Positions 8,988 to 17,511 are shown, numbered from the stretch's first letter. The stretch is 64,000 nt of DNA from Streptomyces formicae (GCF_002556545.1 NZ_CP022685.1:6054001-6118000), one strand, 5' to 3'. Made by a program: numbers and translations. The notes: generated by a model not told the origin, from the letters alone.

Positions 8988-10082
8988 GTGTCCGTAGTCT
9001 CCGACCGCCTTCCCACCTTCCCCTGGGACAAGCTCGAGCCGTACAAGGCCACGGCGGCCGCCCACCCCGGCGGCATCGTCGACCTGTCGGTGGGCACCCC
9101 GGTCGATCCGGTGCCCGAGCTCATCCAGAAAGCACTGGTCGCGGCCGCGGACTCGCCGGGCTATCCGACGGTGTGGGGCACCACCGAGCTGCGCGACGCG
9201 ATCACCGGATGGTGCGAACGGCGCCTCGGCGCACGGGACATCACCCACCGCAACGTCCTGCCGGTCGTCGGCTCCAAGGAGCTGGTGGCCTGGCTCCCGA
9301 CGCAGCTGGGCCTCGGCCCCGGCGACGTCGTCGCCTACCCGCGGCTCGCCTACCCGACGTACGAGGTGGGGGCGCGCCTGGCCCGCGCGGAGTACGTCGC
9401 CTACGACGACCCGACGGAGCTGGACCCCACGGGCCTCAAGCTCCTCTGGCTCAACTCGCCCTCGAACCCGACCGGTCGCGTCCTGTCCAAGGACGAGCTG
9501 ACCCGCACGGTGGCCTGGGCGCGCGAGCACGGCGTGCTGCTCGTCAGCGACGAGTGCTACCTGGAGCTCGGCTGGGAGGCGGAGCCGGTCTCGGTGCTGC
9601 ACCCGGACGTGTGCGGCGGTTCGTACGAGGGGATCGTGGCCGTCCACTCGCTCTCCAAGCGCTCCAACCTGGCGGGCTACCGCGCGGCGTTCGTCGCCGG
9701 TGACGCGGGCGTGCTCGGCGACCTGCTCCAGATCCGCAAGCACGGCGGCATGATGACGTCCGCGCCGACGCAGGCGGCGGTCGTCGCGGCGCTCGGTGAC
9801 GACGAGCACGTGCGCGAGCAGCGCGAGCGGTACGCGGCCCGGCGCGCGGCCCTGCGCGACGCGCTCCTGAAGCACGGCTTCCGCATCGAGCACAGCGAGG
9901 CGAGCCTCTACCTGTGGGCGACCCGCGACGAGTCCTGCTGGGACACCGTCGGACACCTCGCGGAGCTCGGCATCCTCGTGGCGCCCGGCGACTTCTACGG
10001 CCCGGCGGGCGAGCGCTTCGTGCGCGTGGCCCTGACGGCGACGGACGAGCGCGTGGCGGAGGCGGTCGCGCGCCTGGCCTGA
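8988..10082 (+). CDS. dapC: N-succinyl-LL-diaminopimelate aminotransferase
   Basis: A 364-aa class I/II PLP aminotransferase. It would make N-succinyl-LL-2,6-diaminopimelate for lysine and peptidoglycan. The start region LPTFPWDKLEPYKA is typical of actinobacterial DapC. LNSPSNPTGRV is the cofactor/substrate loop, SDECYLELGW holds the PLP-ring Asp, and SLSKRSNLAGYR contains the Schiff-base Lys at residue 224. The GTG at 8988 is preceded by GGGAG. dapE lies 1.9 kb downstream, which strengthens the pathway call over a generic aminotransferase. A 21-bp-stem terminator follows. Confidence 0.9.
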   Translation: MSVVSDRLPTFPWDKLEPYKATAAAHPGGIVDLSVGTPVDPVPELIQKALVAAADSPGYPTVWGTTELRDAITGWCERRLGARDITHRNVLPVVGSKELVAWLPTQLGLGPGDVVAYPRLAYPTYEVGARLARAEYVAYDDPTELDPTGLKLLWLNSPSNPTGRVLSKDELTRTVAWAREHGVLLVSDECYLELGWEAEPVSVLHPDVCGGSYEGIVAVHSLSKRSNLAGYRAAFVAGDAGVLGDLLQIRKHGGMMTSAPTQAAVVAALGDDEHVREQRERYAARRAALRDALLKHGFRIEHSEASLYLWATRDESCWDTVGHLAELGILVAPGDFYGPAGERFVRVALTATDERVAEAVARLA

Positions 10083-10094
10083 GGCGCACGGGAA

Positions 10095-10137
10095 CGCGGG
10101 AAGGGCCCGGAGCCACTGGCTCCGGGCCCTTCCCGCG
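10095..10137. terminator. Bidirectional terminator between dapC and the convergent gene
   Basis: A perfect 21-bp stem (10095-10115 with 10117-10137) and a 1-base spacer, so the real loop opens a few pairs. It lies between convergent stops at 10082 and 10150 and can serve both strands. Confidence 0.9.
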
Positions 10138-10149
10138 TCCGTGCCGGGA

Positions 10150-10593
10150 CTAGCCGAGGGGCAGGCCCTTGAGCGGCAGCTGGTCGGTGGGCAGGCCGCC
10201 CTTGGTGACCGCGTCGGTGGGCAGGCCGCCGTCGGTGGCCGTGCCCGCGGTGTCGCCGAGCACCTCGCCCGCGCTGCCCGCGACGTCACCGGCGGCCTTC
10301 TGCGCGGCCGGGGTGGTGGTCTTGGCGCCCTTGCCAACGGCCTTGCCCGCGGCGGGAACGGCCTTCTTCACGGTCTTGCTGCCGGTCTCACCGGCGAGCT
10401 TGCTGGTGTGCTGGGCGGCACCGTCGACGGTGTTGCCCAGGTTGGCACCGTCCAGGGCGGTGAGTCCGCCCAGGTCGGGGGCGGCGGGGAGAGCCGCGGC
10501 GCTTGCGGAGCCGGCCGCACCGACCGCGGCAGCTGCACCGGCTGCGCCGAGCAGCGCGGCACGGGCGATCCGGCGGGTCAGGGGGAGGGACAT
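10150..10593 (-). CDS. Secreted Ala/Gly/Lys-rich small protein of unknown function
   Basis: 147 aa. An N-terminal signal peptide (MSLPLTRRIARAALLG, Ala-rich core, ASA-like cleavage near residue 32) is followed by a low-complexity mature part rich in Ala, Gly, Thr and Lys. The end has repeated GGLPTD motifs (GGLPTDAV, GGLPTDQL). No catalytic motif is visible. Proteins like this are common in Streptomyces and are often mislabelled. The tail repeats and basic middle suggest a cell-surface or wall-associated protein. The ATG at 10593 has a purine-rich region upstream. Gene-free DNA of 325 bp separates it from the next gene. Confidence 0.65.
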   Translation of the reverse strand: MSLPLTRRIARAALLGAAGAAAAVGAAGSASAAALPAAPDLGGLTALDGANLGNTVDGAAQHTSKLAGETGSKTVKKAVPAAGKAVGKGAKTTTPAAQKAAGDVAGSAGEVLGDTAGTATDGGLPTDAVTKGGLPTDQLPLKGLPLG

Positions 10594-10918
10594 GATGCTC
10601 CTTCAGACGGGAGAGAACATGGGGTCGTCCGGCCGGATCGGCTCCGGCTGCCCGCCGGATGGGTTCCGGCGATCGGACGCAGTGACTACCGCTCGAAGCC
10701 CGCGAAGGTTGCGGTGGCGCAACGTAAAGAGTTGGCAATGCATCGCATTATCGGCTTCGGATAAAAACGGGCAAACGCCCTTCGTCGCGAATCGCCGCGG
10801 AATCCTTAATCCCCTTTGTTCTCAAGGGATGTGGGGAGTACGGGGGAGGGGCGGGGCGCATCAGGGAGAGAGGCCGTCGACCGGTGATCTCCGTGCCCCG
10901 ATCGAGTGACCCGCCGTA
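10594..10918. other. Gene-free 325-bp interval
   Basis: It lies between the start of the secreted protein gene (-) and the stop of the lysozyme-fold gene (-). The middle (about 10715-10790) is AT-richer than the surroundings and contains ATGCATCGCAT and GGATAAAAACGGG. It probably carries the promoter of the secreted-protein gene. I could not define clear -35/-10 boxes or a terminator. Confidence 0.4.
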
Positions 10919-11857
10919 CTACTGCCCGGTGACAATGCGGACCTCGGCCGCGTCCCGCTCCGCCCCCGCGGCGCCCTCTTCGCGGCCCTTCGGCGTCCTG
11001 CGCCATCGCCCCGCGCCGTCCCCGGAGCCCTCGCCGTCCCCCGCGCGCCACTCGCGTCCCGCGTAGGAGACCCGCTCGATGCGCAGCGCGGAGGACTGGG
11101 CCACCGCCCAGTGCGCCAGCTCCCAGCCGCGCGCGGGGGCGCCGCCGTCCGTCGTCGTCGGCGTCGAGGACACCGGCACGGAGACCGTGCGGCCCCCGGT
11201 GTCGTCAGGGCGCACCGCCCGGCCGAAGTCGCGGACCAGCGCGGCCCGTACCTGCGCGGGGCCGCCCGGGTCCGTGCCGGGGCGGCCCTCGCAGCTCAGG
11301 GTGGCGGGCGCGCGCCCGGTCAGCGCCGCCGCGAGCAGCGCCGCGTCCGGTTCGTGCTTGGCGTACGCCTGCGGATAGCCGCTGTGCTGCACGCGCTGCG
11401 CGGCGACCGTGAGGGGCAGCCGTGAGTAGCCGGGGACGTCGGCGAGGTGGGCGTAGAAGCGGGCCGACGCGTACGCCGGGTCCATGATCTGCCGCTCGTC
11501 GCCCCAGCCCTGCGAGGGCCGCTGCTGGAAGAGGCCGAGCGAATCGCGGTCGCCGTGGCGGATGTTGTGCAGGCCCGACTCCTGGAGCGCGGTCGCCAGG
11601 GCGATGGTCACCGCCCGCTCGGGCATGCCGCGCGAGGTGCCGACCACGGCGACCGTCGAGGCGTTCCGCGCCTGCTCGGCCGTGAAGGTGTACGAAGCGC
11701 CGTCGCCGTTGCCCGACACCACCGTGCACCGCGGCTCCGGCTTGCCCCCGTACACGTACTGCACCGCCACGTAACCCGCGACGGCGAGCAGCACGGCGAA
11801 CGCGGTCCCGAGGCGCGGAAGACGGCCGCGCCACCGTGGGGTGGGGGGCTCAGGCAC
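10919..11857 (-). CDS. Membrane-anchored lysozyme-fold / transglycosylase-like protein
   Basis: 312 aa. A short cytoplasmic N-terminus is followed by one transmembrane helix (residues 17-36), then an extracytoplasmic domain. ALATALQESGLHNIRHGDRDSLGLFQQRPSQGWG resembles the catalytic-Glu region of resuscitation-factor/lytic-transglycosylase folds (ALQESG with the Glu, then SLGLFQQRP). YASARFYAHL follows, as in that family. The C-terminal 90 residues are low-complexity. Such proteins are often wrongly called heavy-metal transporters. A role in wall glycan binding or cleavage is inference. It is divergent from dapE, 80 bp between starts. Confidence 0.75.
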   Translation of the reverse strand: MPEPPTPRWRGRLPRLGTAFAVLLAVAGYVAVQYVYGGKPEPRCTVVSGNGDGASYTFTAEQARNASTVAVVGTSRGMPERAVTIALATALQESGLHNIRHGDRDSLGLFQQRPSQGWGDERQIMDPAYASARFYAHLADVPGYSRLPLTVAAQRVQHSGYPQAYAKHEPDAALLAAALTGRAPATLSCEGRPGTDPGGPAQVRAALVRDFGRAVRPDDTGGRTVSVPVSSTPTTTDGGAPARGWELAHWAVAQSSALRIERVSYAGREWRAGDGEGSGDGAGRWRRTPKGREEGAAGAERDAAEVRIVTGQ

Positions 11858-11937
11858 GTGTCCACGGTACTGGAGTTCCGTGCGGTGCCCGAGTCCTGCG
11901 AGCGGTCGCGGGGACGGCGGGCGTTAGGGTCGTGAGC

Positions 11938-13017
11938 ATGACCGATACGCCGCTTGACCTCACGTTGGACGCCGCGGAGCTGACCGCGAGGCTGGTCGAC
12001 TTCCCGTCCCCGAGCGGGTCCGAGAAGGGGCTCGCCGACGCCATCGAGACGGCCCTGCGCGCCCTGCCGCACCTCACCGTGGACCGGTACGGCAACAACG
12101 TGGTGGCCCGCACGGACCTGGGCCGCGCGGAGCGGGTCATCCTCGCCGGGCACATCGACACGGTGCCGATCGCGGACAACGTGCCCTCGCGCCTGGACGA
12201 CGACGGCGTCCTGTGGGGCTGCGGCACCTGCGACATGAAGTCGGGCGTCGCCGTCCAGCTGCGCATCGCGCAGACGGTGACCGAACCCAACCGCGACCTC
12301 ACCTTCGTCTTCTACGACAACGAAGAGGTGGCCGCGCACCTGAACGGCCTCGGGCACGTCGCCGAGGCCCACCCCGACTGGCTCGCCGGTGACTTCGCGA
12401 TCCTCCTGGAGCCGACCGACGGCCTGGTCGAGGGCGGCTGCCAGGGCACGCTCCGGGTGCTCCTGAAGACCAAGGGCGAGCGGGCGCACTCCGCACGCGC
12501 GTGGATGGGCTCCAACGCCATCCACGCCGCGACGCCCATCCTCCAGAAGCTCGCCGCGTACGAGCCCCGCACGCCGGTCGTCGAGGGCCTCCGGTTCCAC
12601 GAGGGGCTCAACGCCGTCCGCATCGAGGGCGGCGTCGCCACCAACGTCATCCCCGACGAGTGCACCGTCACCGTCAACTTCCGCTACGCGCCGGACCGCA
12701 GCGAGGAGGAGGCGCTCGCCTTCGTGCGCGACTACTTCGCGGACTGCGGCGTCGAGGAGTTCATCGTCGACGACCACACCGGCGCGGCCCGGCCCGGACT
12801 GACGCACCCGGCCGCCGCCGCGTTCGTCGCGGCCGTCGGCGGCGAGGCCCGCCCCAAGTTCGGCTGGACGGACGTGGCGCGCTTCAGCAGGCTCGGCGTG
12901 CCCGCGGTCAACTACAGCCCCGGCAACCCGCTGCTCGCCCACAAGGTCGACGAGCGCGTCGAGGCCAAGCGGATCCCGGAAGCGGAGGAGCGGCTGCGCG
13001 GCTGGCTGACGGCGTGA
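11938..13017 (+). CDS. dapE: Succinyl-diaminopimelate desuccinylase
   Basis: A 359-aa M20-family metallohydrolase releasing LL-diaminopimelate from its N-succinyl form. ILAGHIDTVP carries the first metal His and the general Asp. WGCGTCDMKSG has the bridging Asp. YDNEEV holds the catalytic Glu pair, and SPGNPLLAHKVDE is the C-terminal metal His. The central dimerisation domain has RAHSARAWMG. The ATG at 11938 follows GGGT and GTGAGC. dapC lies upstream, and the LOG, folP2 and tag genes follow in the order I recall from mycobacteria (Rv1202, Rv1205, Rv1207, Rv1210). Confidence 0.93.
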   Translation: MTDTPLDLTLDAAELTARLVDFPSPSGSEKGLADAIETALRALPHLTVDRYGNNVVARTDLGRAERVILAGHIDTVPIADNVPSRLDDDGVLWGCGTCDMKSGVAVQLRIAQTVTEPNRDLTFVFYDNEEVAAHLNGLGHVAEAHPDWLAGDFAILLEPTDGLVEGGCQGTLRVLLKTKGERAHSARAWMGSNAIHAATPILQKLAAYEPRTPVVEGLRFHEGLNAVRIEGGVATNVIPDECTVTVNFRYAPDRSEEEALAFVRDYFADCGVEEFIVDDHTGAARPGLTHPAAAAFVAAVGGEARPKFGWTDVARFSRLGVPAVNYSPGNPLLAHKVDERVEAKRIPEAEERLRGWLTA

Positions 13018-13115
13018 CATCGATGAGGCTCCCGGAACCGGACATCCCGACGTCCCTCGGCTGTAACCCGCGTAGACCTACGCTGTGATTCACGTACGCA
13101 TGGAGGGAGCAGACG

Positions 13116-13865
13116 ATGAGCAACCCTGAGGGCAGGAAGCGTCCCGAGGAGCAGCGGCTCGGCCCGGTGCTGCGACGCAGGGACAAGGTCCAGCCCGGCA
13201 CCACCGACCAGCGTCTCCTCGACTCCGACGGACCCTCCGAGTGGGTGCACACGGATCCCTGGAGAGTCCTGCGCATCCAGTCCGAGTTCATCGAGGGCTT
13301 CGGCACGCTCGCCGAACTCCCGCCCGCGATCAGCGTGTTCGGCTCGGCGCGCACCGCGGAGGACTCGCCCGAGTACGCGGCGGGCGTCGAGATCGGCAAG
13401 GCGCTCGTGGAGGCGGGCTTCGCGGTGATCACGGGCGGCGGTCCCGGCGCCATGCAGGCCGCCAACCAGGGCGCGGTCGAGGCCAAGGGCACGTCCGTCG
13501 GCCTCGGCATCGAGCTCCCCTTCGAGCAGGGCCTCAACCAGTACGTCGACATCGGCGTGAACTTCCGCTACTTCTTCGTCCGCAAGACGATGTTCGTGAA
13601 GTACGCCCAGGGCTTCGTGGTCCTGCCCGGCGGCCTCGGCACCCTGGACGAACTCTTCGAAGCGCTCACCCTCGTACAGACCCGCAAGGTCACGCGCTTC
13701 CCGATCGTCCTGTTCGGATCGGAGTACTGGAACGGCCTGATCGACTGGCTGAAGAACACGGTCATCGCCCAGGGCAAGGCATCGGAGGCGGACCTGCTCC
13801 TCTTCCACGTCACGGACGACGTGGACGAGGCGATCTCCTTGGTGACGAAGGAAGTCGGTAAGTAG
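13116..13865 (+). CDS. LOG-family nucleotide 5'-monophosphate nucleosidase
   Basis: A 249-aa Rossmann-like protein of the 'lysine decarboxylase' (TIGR00730/LOG) family. These enzymes release bases from nucleoside monophosphates; the name lysine decarboxylase is historical. The diagnostic motif PGGLGTLDELFE is near residue 175, with RKTMF shortly before and ITGGGPGAMQAAN near 105. About 70 N-terminal residues precede the domain, as in other Streptomyces homologues. The ATG is preceded by GGAGGGAG. The mycobacterial counterpart next to folP2 makes cytokinin-type bases; that activity is not proven here. Confidence 0.88.
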   Translation: MSNPEGRKRPEEQRLGPVLRRRDKVQPGTTDQRLLDSDGPSEWVHTDPWRVLRIQSEFIEGFGTLAELPPAISVFGSARTAEDSPEYAAGVEIGKALVEAGFAVITGGGPGAMQAANQGAVEAKGTSVGLGIELPFEQGLNQYVDIGVNFRYFFVRKTMFVKYAQGFVVLPGGLGTLDELFEALTLVQTRKVTRFPIVLFGSEYWNGLIDWLKNTVIAQGKASEADLLLFHVTDDVDEAISLVTKEVGK

Positions 13866-13910
13866 CACCCCGCGCGCGGGGGCAGGCTCTCGGGCCGGCC
13901 CCCGCCGCAC

Positions 13911-14771
13911 TCAGGCCAGCCCCCGCCGCGCCACCGCAGGCGCCCGGTGCCCCGCGATCGTCGCCACCATGTCCAGGACCTGCCTCGTCTCGGCGACCTC
14001 GTGGACGCGGTAGACCTGGGCGCCGAGCCACGCCGAGACCGCCGTCGTCGCCAGGGTGCCGATCACGCGCTCCTTGACCGGCTTGTCGAGGGTCTCGCCC
14101 ACGAAGTCCTTGTTGGAGAGCGAGACCAGGACCGGCCAGCCCGTCTCCGTCATCTCGCCGAGCCTGCGGGTGGCCTCCAGGCTGTGCCGGGTGTTCTTGC
14201 CGAAGTCGTGCCCCGGGTCGATCATCACGGACTCGCGCGGGACGCCGAGTTCCACCGCGCGCTCGGCCAGGCCGACCGTCACGCGCAGGATGTCGGCCAT
14301 CACGTCGTCGTACGTGATCCGGTGCGGCCTCGTCCGAGGCTCCGCGCCGCCCGCGTGCGTGCACACCAGGCCCGCCCCGTACCGCGCGGCGACCTCCGCG
14401 AGCTTCGGATCCACCCCGCCCCAGGCGTCGTTGAGCACATCGGCGCCCGCCTCGCAGACCGCCTCGCCCACGTCGTGCCGCCAGGTGTCGACGCTGATCA
14501 CCACGTCGGGGAACCGCCTGCGCACCTCCGCGACGAAGCCGACCGTGCGGCGCGCCTCCTCCTGCGCGGTCACCTCCTCGCCGGGTCCCGCCTTGACCCC
14601 GCCGATGTCGATGATGGCGGCGCCCTCGGCCACCGCCTGTTCCACCCGGGCCAGCGCGGGCTCGTCGCGGAACGTGGCCCCCTGGTCGTAGAAGGAGTCC
14701 GGGGTCCGGTTGACGATCGCCATGATCACCGGCTCGTGCGCGTCGAACTCGCGCCTGCCAAGCCTGAGCAT
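13911..14771 (-). CDS. Dihydropteroate synthase paralogue, FolP2 type
   Basis: A 286-aa TIM-barrel protein. IMAIVNRTPDSFYDQGATF is the N-terminal DHPS signature, ADVLNDAWGG the pterin pocket and VMIDPGHDFGKN the second Asp motif. The NRTPDSFYDQGAT wording and the neighbours (LOG, DivIVA-type, tag) match mycobacterial FolP2, not the FolP1 of the folate operon. FolP2 of mycobacteria does not act as a normal DHPS as far as I know, so folate synthesis should not be assumed. It is divergent from the DivIVA-type gene, and converges on the LOG gene. Confidence 0.85.
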   Translation of the reverse strand: MLRLGRREFDAHEPVIMAIVNRTPDSFYDQGATFRDEPALARVEQAVAEGAAIIDIGGVKAGPGEEVTAQEEARRTVGFVAEVRRRFPDVVISVDTWRHDVGEAVCEAGADVLNDAWGGVDPKLAEVAARYGAGLVCTHAGGAEPRTRPHRITYDDVMADILRVTVGLAERAVELGVPRESVMIDPGHDFGKNTRHSLEATRRLGEMTETGWPVLVSLSNKDFVGETLDKPVKERVIGTLATTAVSAWLGAQVYRVHEVAETRQVLDMVATIAGHRAPAVARRGLA

Positions 14772-14897
14772 CCCCTGTGATCCTCCTGGGTCCTTGTCGC
14801 ACTGCGGCCGCCTGCGACCTTAACTGTCAGTGCCGCATGGCACGATCGGACCCTGACAGTTTCAGCACGGGCACGTCGAGCGTGGGGGCCTGAAGAG

Positions 14898-15293
14898 ATG
14901 GTCTTGTTCTTGTTCCTGGTCATCGCCCTCGTGGTGGTGGTCGGCGCGGTGACGCTCGCCGTGGTCGGCGGCGGCGAGAGCGGCGCGCTGCCCGATGCCG
15001 CGCCCGAGCGGTTCACCGACCCGCTCCCCGAGGACCGCCCGCTGCGCCGTGCCGACGTGGACGAGGTCCGCTTCCCGCTGACGCTGCGCGGCTACCACAT
15101 GGGCGAGGTGGACGACGTGCTCGGCCGCCTCGGCGCCGAGCTCGCCGAGCGGGACGCCCGCATCGCCGAGCTGGAGGCGGCCCTGGCCGGGGCGCAGGCC
15201 ACGGCGGTCGGCGGCAAGGACCTCTTCGACGGGTACGAACCGCGCAAGGCGGCGGGACCGGACGAGCAGCGGCAGACAGGGGACGACCAGTGA
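14898..15293 (+). CDS. Small membrane-anchored DivIVA-domain protein
   Basis: 131 aa. One transmembrane helix fills residues 2-23. A DivIVA-type N-terminal motif then appears (RFPLTLRGYHMGEVDDVLGRL, about 57-77), followed by a short coiled coil (AELAERDARIAELEAAL). DivIVA motifs normally bind curved or anionic membranes. Here the membrane anchor replaces the free N-terminus. It overlaps the tag gene by 4 bp (GTGA), so the two are co-translated. Mycobacteria have an equivalent gene before tagA. Cellular role unknown, perhaps polar localisation. Confidence 0.8.
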   Translation: MVLFLFLVIALVVVVGAVTLAVVGGGESGALPDAAPERFTDPLPEDRPLRRADVDEVRFPLTLRGYHMGEVDDVLGRLGAELAERDARIAELEAALAGAQATAVGGKDLFDGYEPRKAAGPDEQRQTGDDQ

Positions 15294-15880
15294 GCACGAG
15301 CGACGCCGTCGCGGGACCCGACGGGGGCCTGCGCTGCCCCTGGGGCCTGTCCACCGAGGACTACGTGGCGTACCACGACGACGAATGGGGCCGCCCGGTC
15401 CACGGCGACGACGCGCTGTACGAGCGGCTCTGCCTGGAGGCGTTCCAGTCGGGCCTGTCGTGGATCACGATCCTGCGGCGCCGCGAGGGCTTCCGGACCG
15501 CCTTCGCCGACTTCAAGATCGCCTCGGTCGCGGAGTTCACCGACGCGGACAGTGCGCGGCTCCTCGCCGACCCGGGGATCATCCGCAACCGCGCCAAGAT
15601 CGAAGCGACCCTGGCCAACGCGCGCGTGCTCGCCGACTGGTCCGACGGCGAACTGGACTCCCTGATCTGGTCGTTCGCGCCGGACGCCGCCTCCCGCAAG
15701 GCGCCCAGGAAGCTCTCCGACGTGCCCGCGATCACCGAGGAGTCCACGGCCCTGTCCAAGGCCCTCAAGAAGCGCGGCATCCGCTTCGTCGGCCCCACCA
15801 CGGCGTACGCCCTGATGCAGGCCTGCGGTCTGGTCAACGACCACCTCGCGGACTGCGTGGCCCGCGAGGCGGCGGGCTAG
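15290..15880 (+). CDS. tag: DNA-3-methyladenine glycosylase I
   Basis: A 196-aa HhH-family base-excision enzyme removing 3-methyladenine. RCPWGLSTEDYVAYHDDEWG carries the zinc Cys and His near the N-terminus. WITILRRREGFRTAF is the family core, IIRNRAKIEATLANA the DNA-binding helix region and VNDHLADC supplies the last zinc His/Cys. The GTG start overlaps the upstream stop by 4 bp. The TAG stop codon lies inside the terminal CTAG of a 178-bp inverted-repeat element, so the insertion may have trimmed or replaced the original C-terminus. Confidence 0.93.
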   Translation: MSTSDAVAGPDGGLRCPWGLSTEDYVAYHDDEWGRPVHGDDALYERLCLEAFQSGLSWITILRRREGFRTAFADFKIASVAEFTDADSARLLADPGIIRNRAKIEATLANARVLADWSDGELDSLIWSFAPDAASRKAPRKLSDVPAITEESTALSKALKKRGIRFVGPTTAYALMQACGLVNDHLADCVAREAAG

Positions 15881-16054
15881 GCCCTGTCGTCAAACTCCCG
15901 TCTGCCCCGCGACGTCTGGCACGCACGCTCGCGGCGTTGCCGGAATGCCCGAGTAGGCCCACTACGAGGACATCCCGGCGCCTTGCGATCGCACGCACCA
16001 GACGCCGCGGGGCCGCCCTTCGGGCGACGACGGGAGTTTGACGACAGGGCCTAG
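15877..16054. mobile_element. MITE-like inverted-repeat element with 26-bp perfect termini
   Basis: The ends CTAGGCCCTGTCGTCAAACT (15877 onward) and their complement (to 16054) form 26-bp perfect inverted repeats. The interior continues as a long imperfect palindrome, e.g. GCCCCGCGACGTCTGG against CCAGACGCCGCGGGGC, with a loop of about 40 bases in the middle. There is no ORF. CTAG at both ends fits a target duplicated by an IS5-like or TA-targeting transposase. It lies between the convergent tag and enoyl-CoA hydratase genes and could also act as a terminator. The mobilising transposase is not in the window. Confidence 0.8.
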
Positions 16055-16072
16055 GGCCTGCCCGGCGGCCGT

Positions 16073-16873
16073 TCAGCGCCCGAGGTACTCGGGCTTCTCC
16101 TTCGCGATGAAGGCCCGCACGGCGATCGTGTGGTCCTCGGACTGCCCCGCCTTCGACTGGAGCTCGTCCTCCTTGTCGAGAGCCTCGTCCAGGGTGTGGC
16201 CCGCGGCATAGGCGAGGGACTCCTTGAGGGCCCCGTAGGCGAGCGTGGGGCCTTCGGCCAGGGTGCGGGCCACCCTCGCGGCCTCCTCGGCCAGCTCGGC
16301 GGCGGGTACGACCTTGTTGGCGATGCCCAGGTCGTACGCCTCCTGCGCGCTGATGTTCCGCGGGAACAGCAGCAGGTCGGCGGCCCTGCCGGGACCGATC
16401 ACCCTCGGCAGCGTCCAGGAGACACCCGAGTCGGCGGTCAGCGCGACCCCGGCGAAGGAGGTGTTGAACTTGGCGTTGTCCGCGACCACGCGGTAGTCGG
16501 CGGCGAGCGCGAAGCCGAATCCCGCGCCCGCGGCGACTCCGTTGACCCCGGCGACCACGGGCTTCGGCATCCCGGCGATGGCCCGCACGATGGGGTTGTA
16601 GTGCTCCTTGACGGTGGTCATCGTCTGCCCCGTGCCCGCCTCGCGGTCGGTCATCAGGAACCCGATGTGCTCCTTGAGGTCCTGCCCCACGCAGAAGGCG
16701 CGCCCGGTCGCGGTGAGCAGGACGGCCCGCACGGCGTCGTCGTCGGCGGCGGCCCGCGCGGCGTCGCGCAGGGCGACCTTGGCCTCGGTGTTCATCGCGT
16801 TCATCGCGTCGGGGCGATTGATCGTGATCGTCGCGAGTCCGTCGCTCACCTCGTAGAGCACGCTGTCCGACAT
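16073..16873 (-). CDS. Enoyl-CoA hydratase/isomerase family protein
   Basis: A 266-aa crotonase-fold enzyme. The oxyanion-hole motifs are AFCVGQDLKE (about 58-67) and VAGVNGVAAGAGFGFALAAD (about 103-122). The substitution pattern ADSGVSWTLPRVIGPGRA resembles PaaG/1,2-epoxyphenylacetyl-CoA isomerase-like members as much as true hydratases, so the reaction is left open. The ATG at 16873 is preceded by GGAGGGG. Longer in-frame starts lack that site. The gene ends 19 bp from the MITE-like element. No other beta-oxidation genes are nearby. Confidence 0.88.
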   Translation of the reverse strand: MSDSVLYEVSDGLATITINRPDAMNAMNTEAKVALRDAARAAADDDAVRAVLLTATGRAFCVGQDLKEHIGFLMTDREAGTGQTMTTVKEHYNPIVRAIAGMPKPVVAGVNGVAAGAGFGFALAADYRVVADNAKFNTSFAGVALTADSGVSWTLPRVIGPGRAADLLLFPRNISAQEAYDLGIANKVVPAAELAEEAARVARTLAEGPTLAYGALKESLAYAAGHTLDEALDKEDELQSKAGQSEDHTIAVRAFIAKEKPEYLGR

Positions 16874-17181
16874 GGTGGTCCCCTCCGCTGGTCCAGTACG
16901 TAGGAGCTCAGCATGACGGAGATCATCGGGCTCCGGTACGAGGCCGGAGATGTGACCTGCGTCAAAGAAATCCGGGGCCCTGAGGCGTATGGGGCGGCGA
17001 AGTATCGCAGCCACATCGCCGAATTGGGTGGTTTTGCGGGCGCGCGTTGCGCAAGCGATGCCGACCGATGTTGGTCATCGGGTCCTGCCATGCGGGATAA
17101 TGGCCTGGAAGCAATGTGTTCGATGCCGGTGACACCTGGGTTGTCGGCTGCGATGAGCTGGTTTCAGGAAGGGGAACGAGC
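16874..17181. other. 308-bp divergent intergenic region
   Basis: It separates the enoyl-CoA hydratase gene (-) from the DUF3117 gene (+). It holds the candidate promoter at 17071-17101 for the DUF3117 gene. I see no hairpin, repeat or small ORF I can support. Confidence 0.4.
17071..17101 (+). promoter_or_regulatory. Candidate sigma-70-type promoter for the DUF3117 gene
   Basis: TTGGTC at 17071-17076 and GATAAT at 17096-17101 are 19 bp apart. The -10 box is one of the best in the region, the -35 is weak. Transcription would begin about 75 bp before the gene. Confidence 0.5.
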
Positions 17182-17349
17182 ATGGCGGCCATGAAGCCGC
17201 GGACGGGCGACGGCCCGCTCGAGGTGACCAAGGAGGGGCGGGGCATCGTCATGCGCGTTCCGCTCGAAGGCGGCGGACGACTTGTCGTCGAACTGACTCC
17301 GGACGAGGCCGACGCGCTCGGCGACGCCCTGAAGAAGGTCGTCGGCTGA
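17182..17349 (+). CDS. DUF3117 small protein
   Basis: A 55-aa protein conserved through actinobacteria (Rv1211-like, from memory). The whole sequence is the domain: MAAMKPRTGDGPLEVTKEG then a hydrophobic strand and a helix rich in Asp/Glu (LTPDEADALGDALKKV). The ATG at 17182 follows GGAAGGGG at 8 bp; longer frames to 17116 lack a site. A 17-bp-stem terminator follows directly, so it is a single-gene transcript. Biochemical function unknown. Confidence 0.9.
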   Translation: MAAMKPRTGDGPLEVTKEGRGIVMRVPLEGGGRLVVELTPDEADALGDALKKVVG

Positions 17350-17372
17350 CGCGGAAGCGCGCCCGAACTTTT

Positions 17373-17409
17373 CACTGCCCCGGCATCGTACGACGATGCC
17401 GGGGCAGTG
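17373..17409 (+). terminator. Terminator of the DUF3117 gene
   Basis: A 17-bp perfect stem (17373-17389 and 17393-17409) with loop ACG, 24 bp after the stop codon, preceded by CTTTT. Confidence 0.9.
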
Positions 17410-17435
17410 CTGTCTCCGGGTCGAGCCCGCGCCCT

Positions 17436-17457
17436 AGGGGCGCGGGGAACTGCGCGA
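17436..17457 (+). repeat. Dispersed 22-bp intergenic repeat, copy 1
   Basis: Reads AGGGGCGCGGGGAACTGCGC plus GA. A second copy follows at 17512 in the same orientation, and the flanks (CCCCGTCGCGGA / CCCCGCCGCGGA) are also alike. It lies between convergent genes. The family recurs across the window. Confidence 0.85.
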
Positions 17458-17511
17458 ATCCCCGTCGCGGAGGCGGGCAACGGTCACACGAGCCCCGTCG
17501 CGGAAGGATCT

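Noticed and set aside
13023..13088. 21-codon ORF (MRLPEPDIPTSL start) between dapE and the LOG gene
   Set aside because: No ribosome site, same frame as a shadow of dapE, and it overlaps the likely LOG promoter region.
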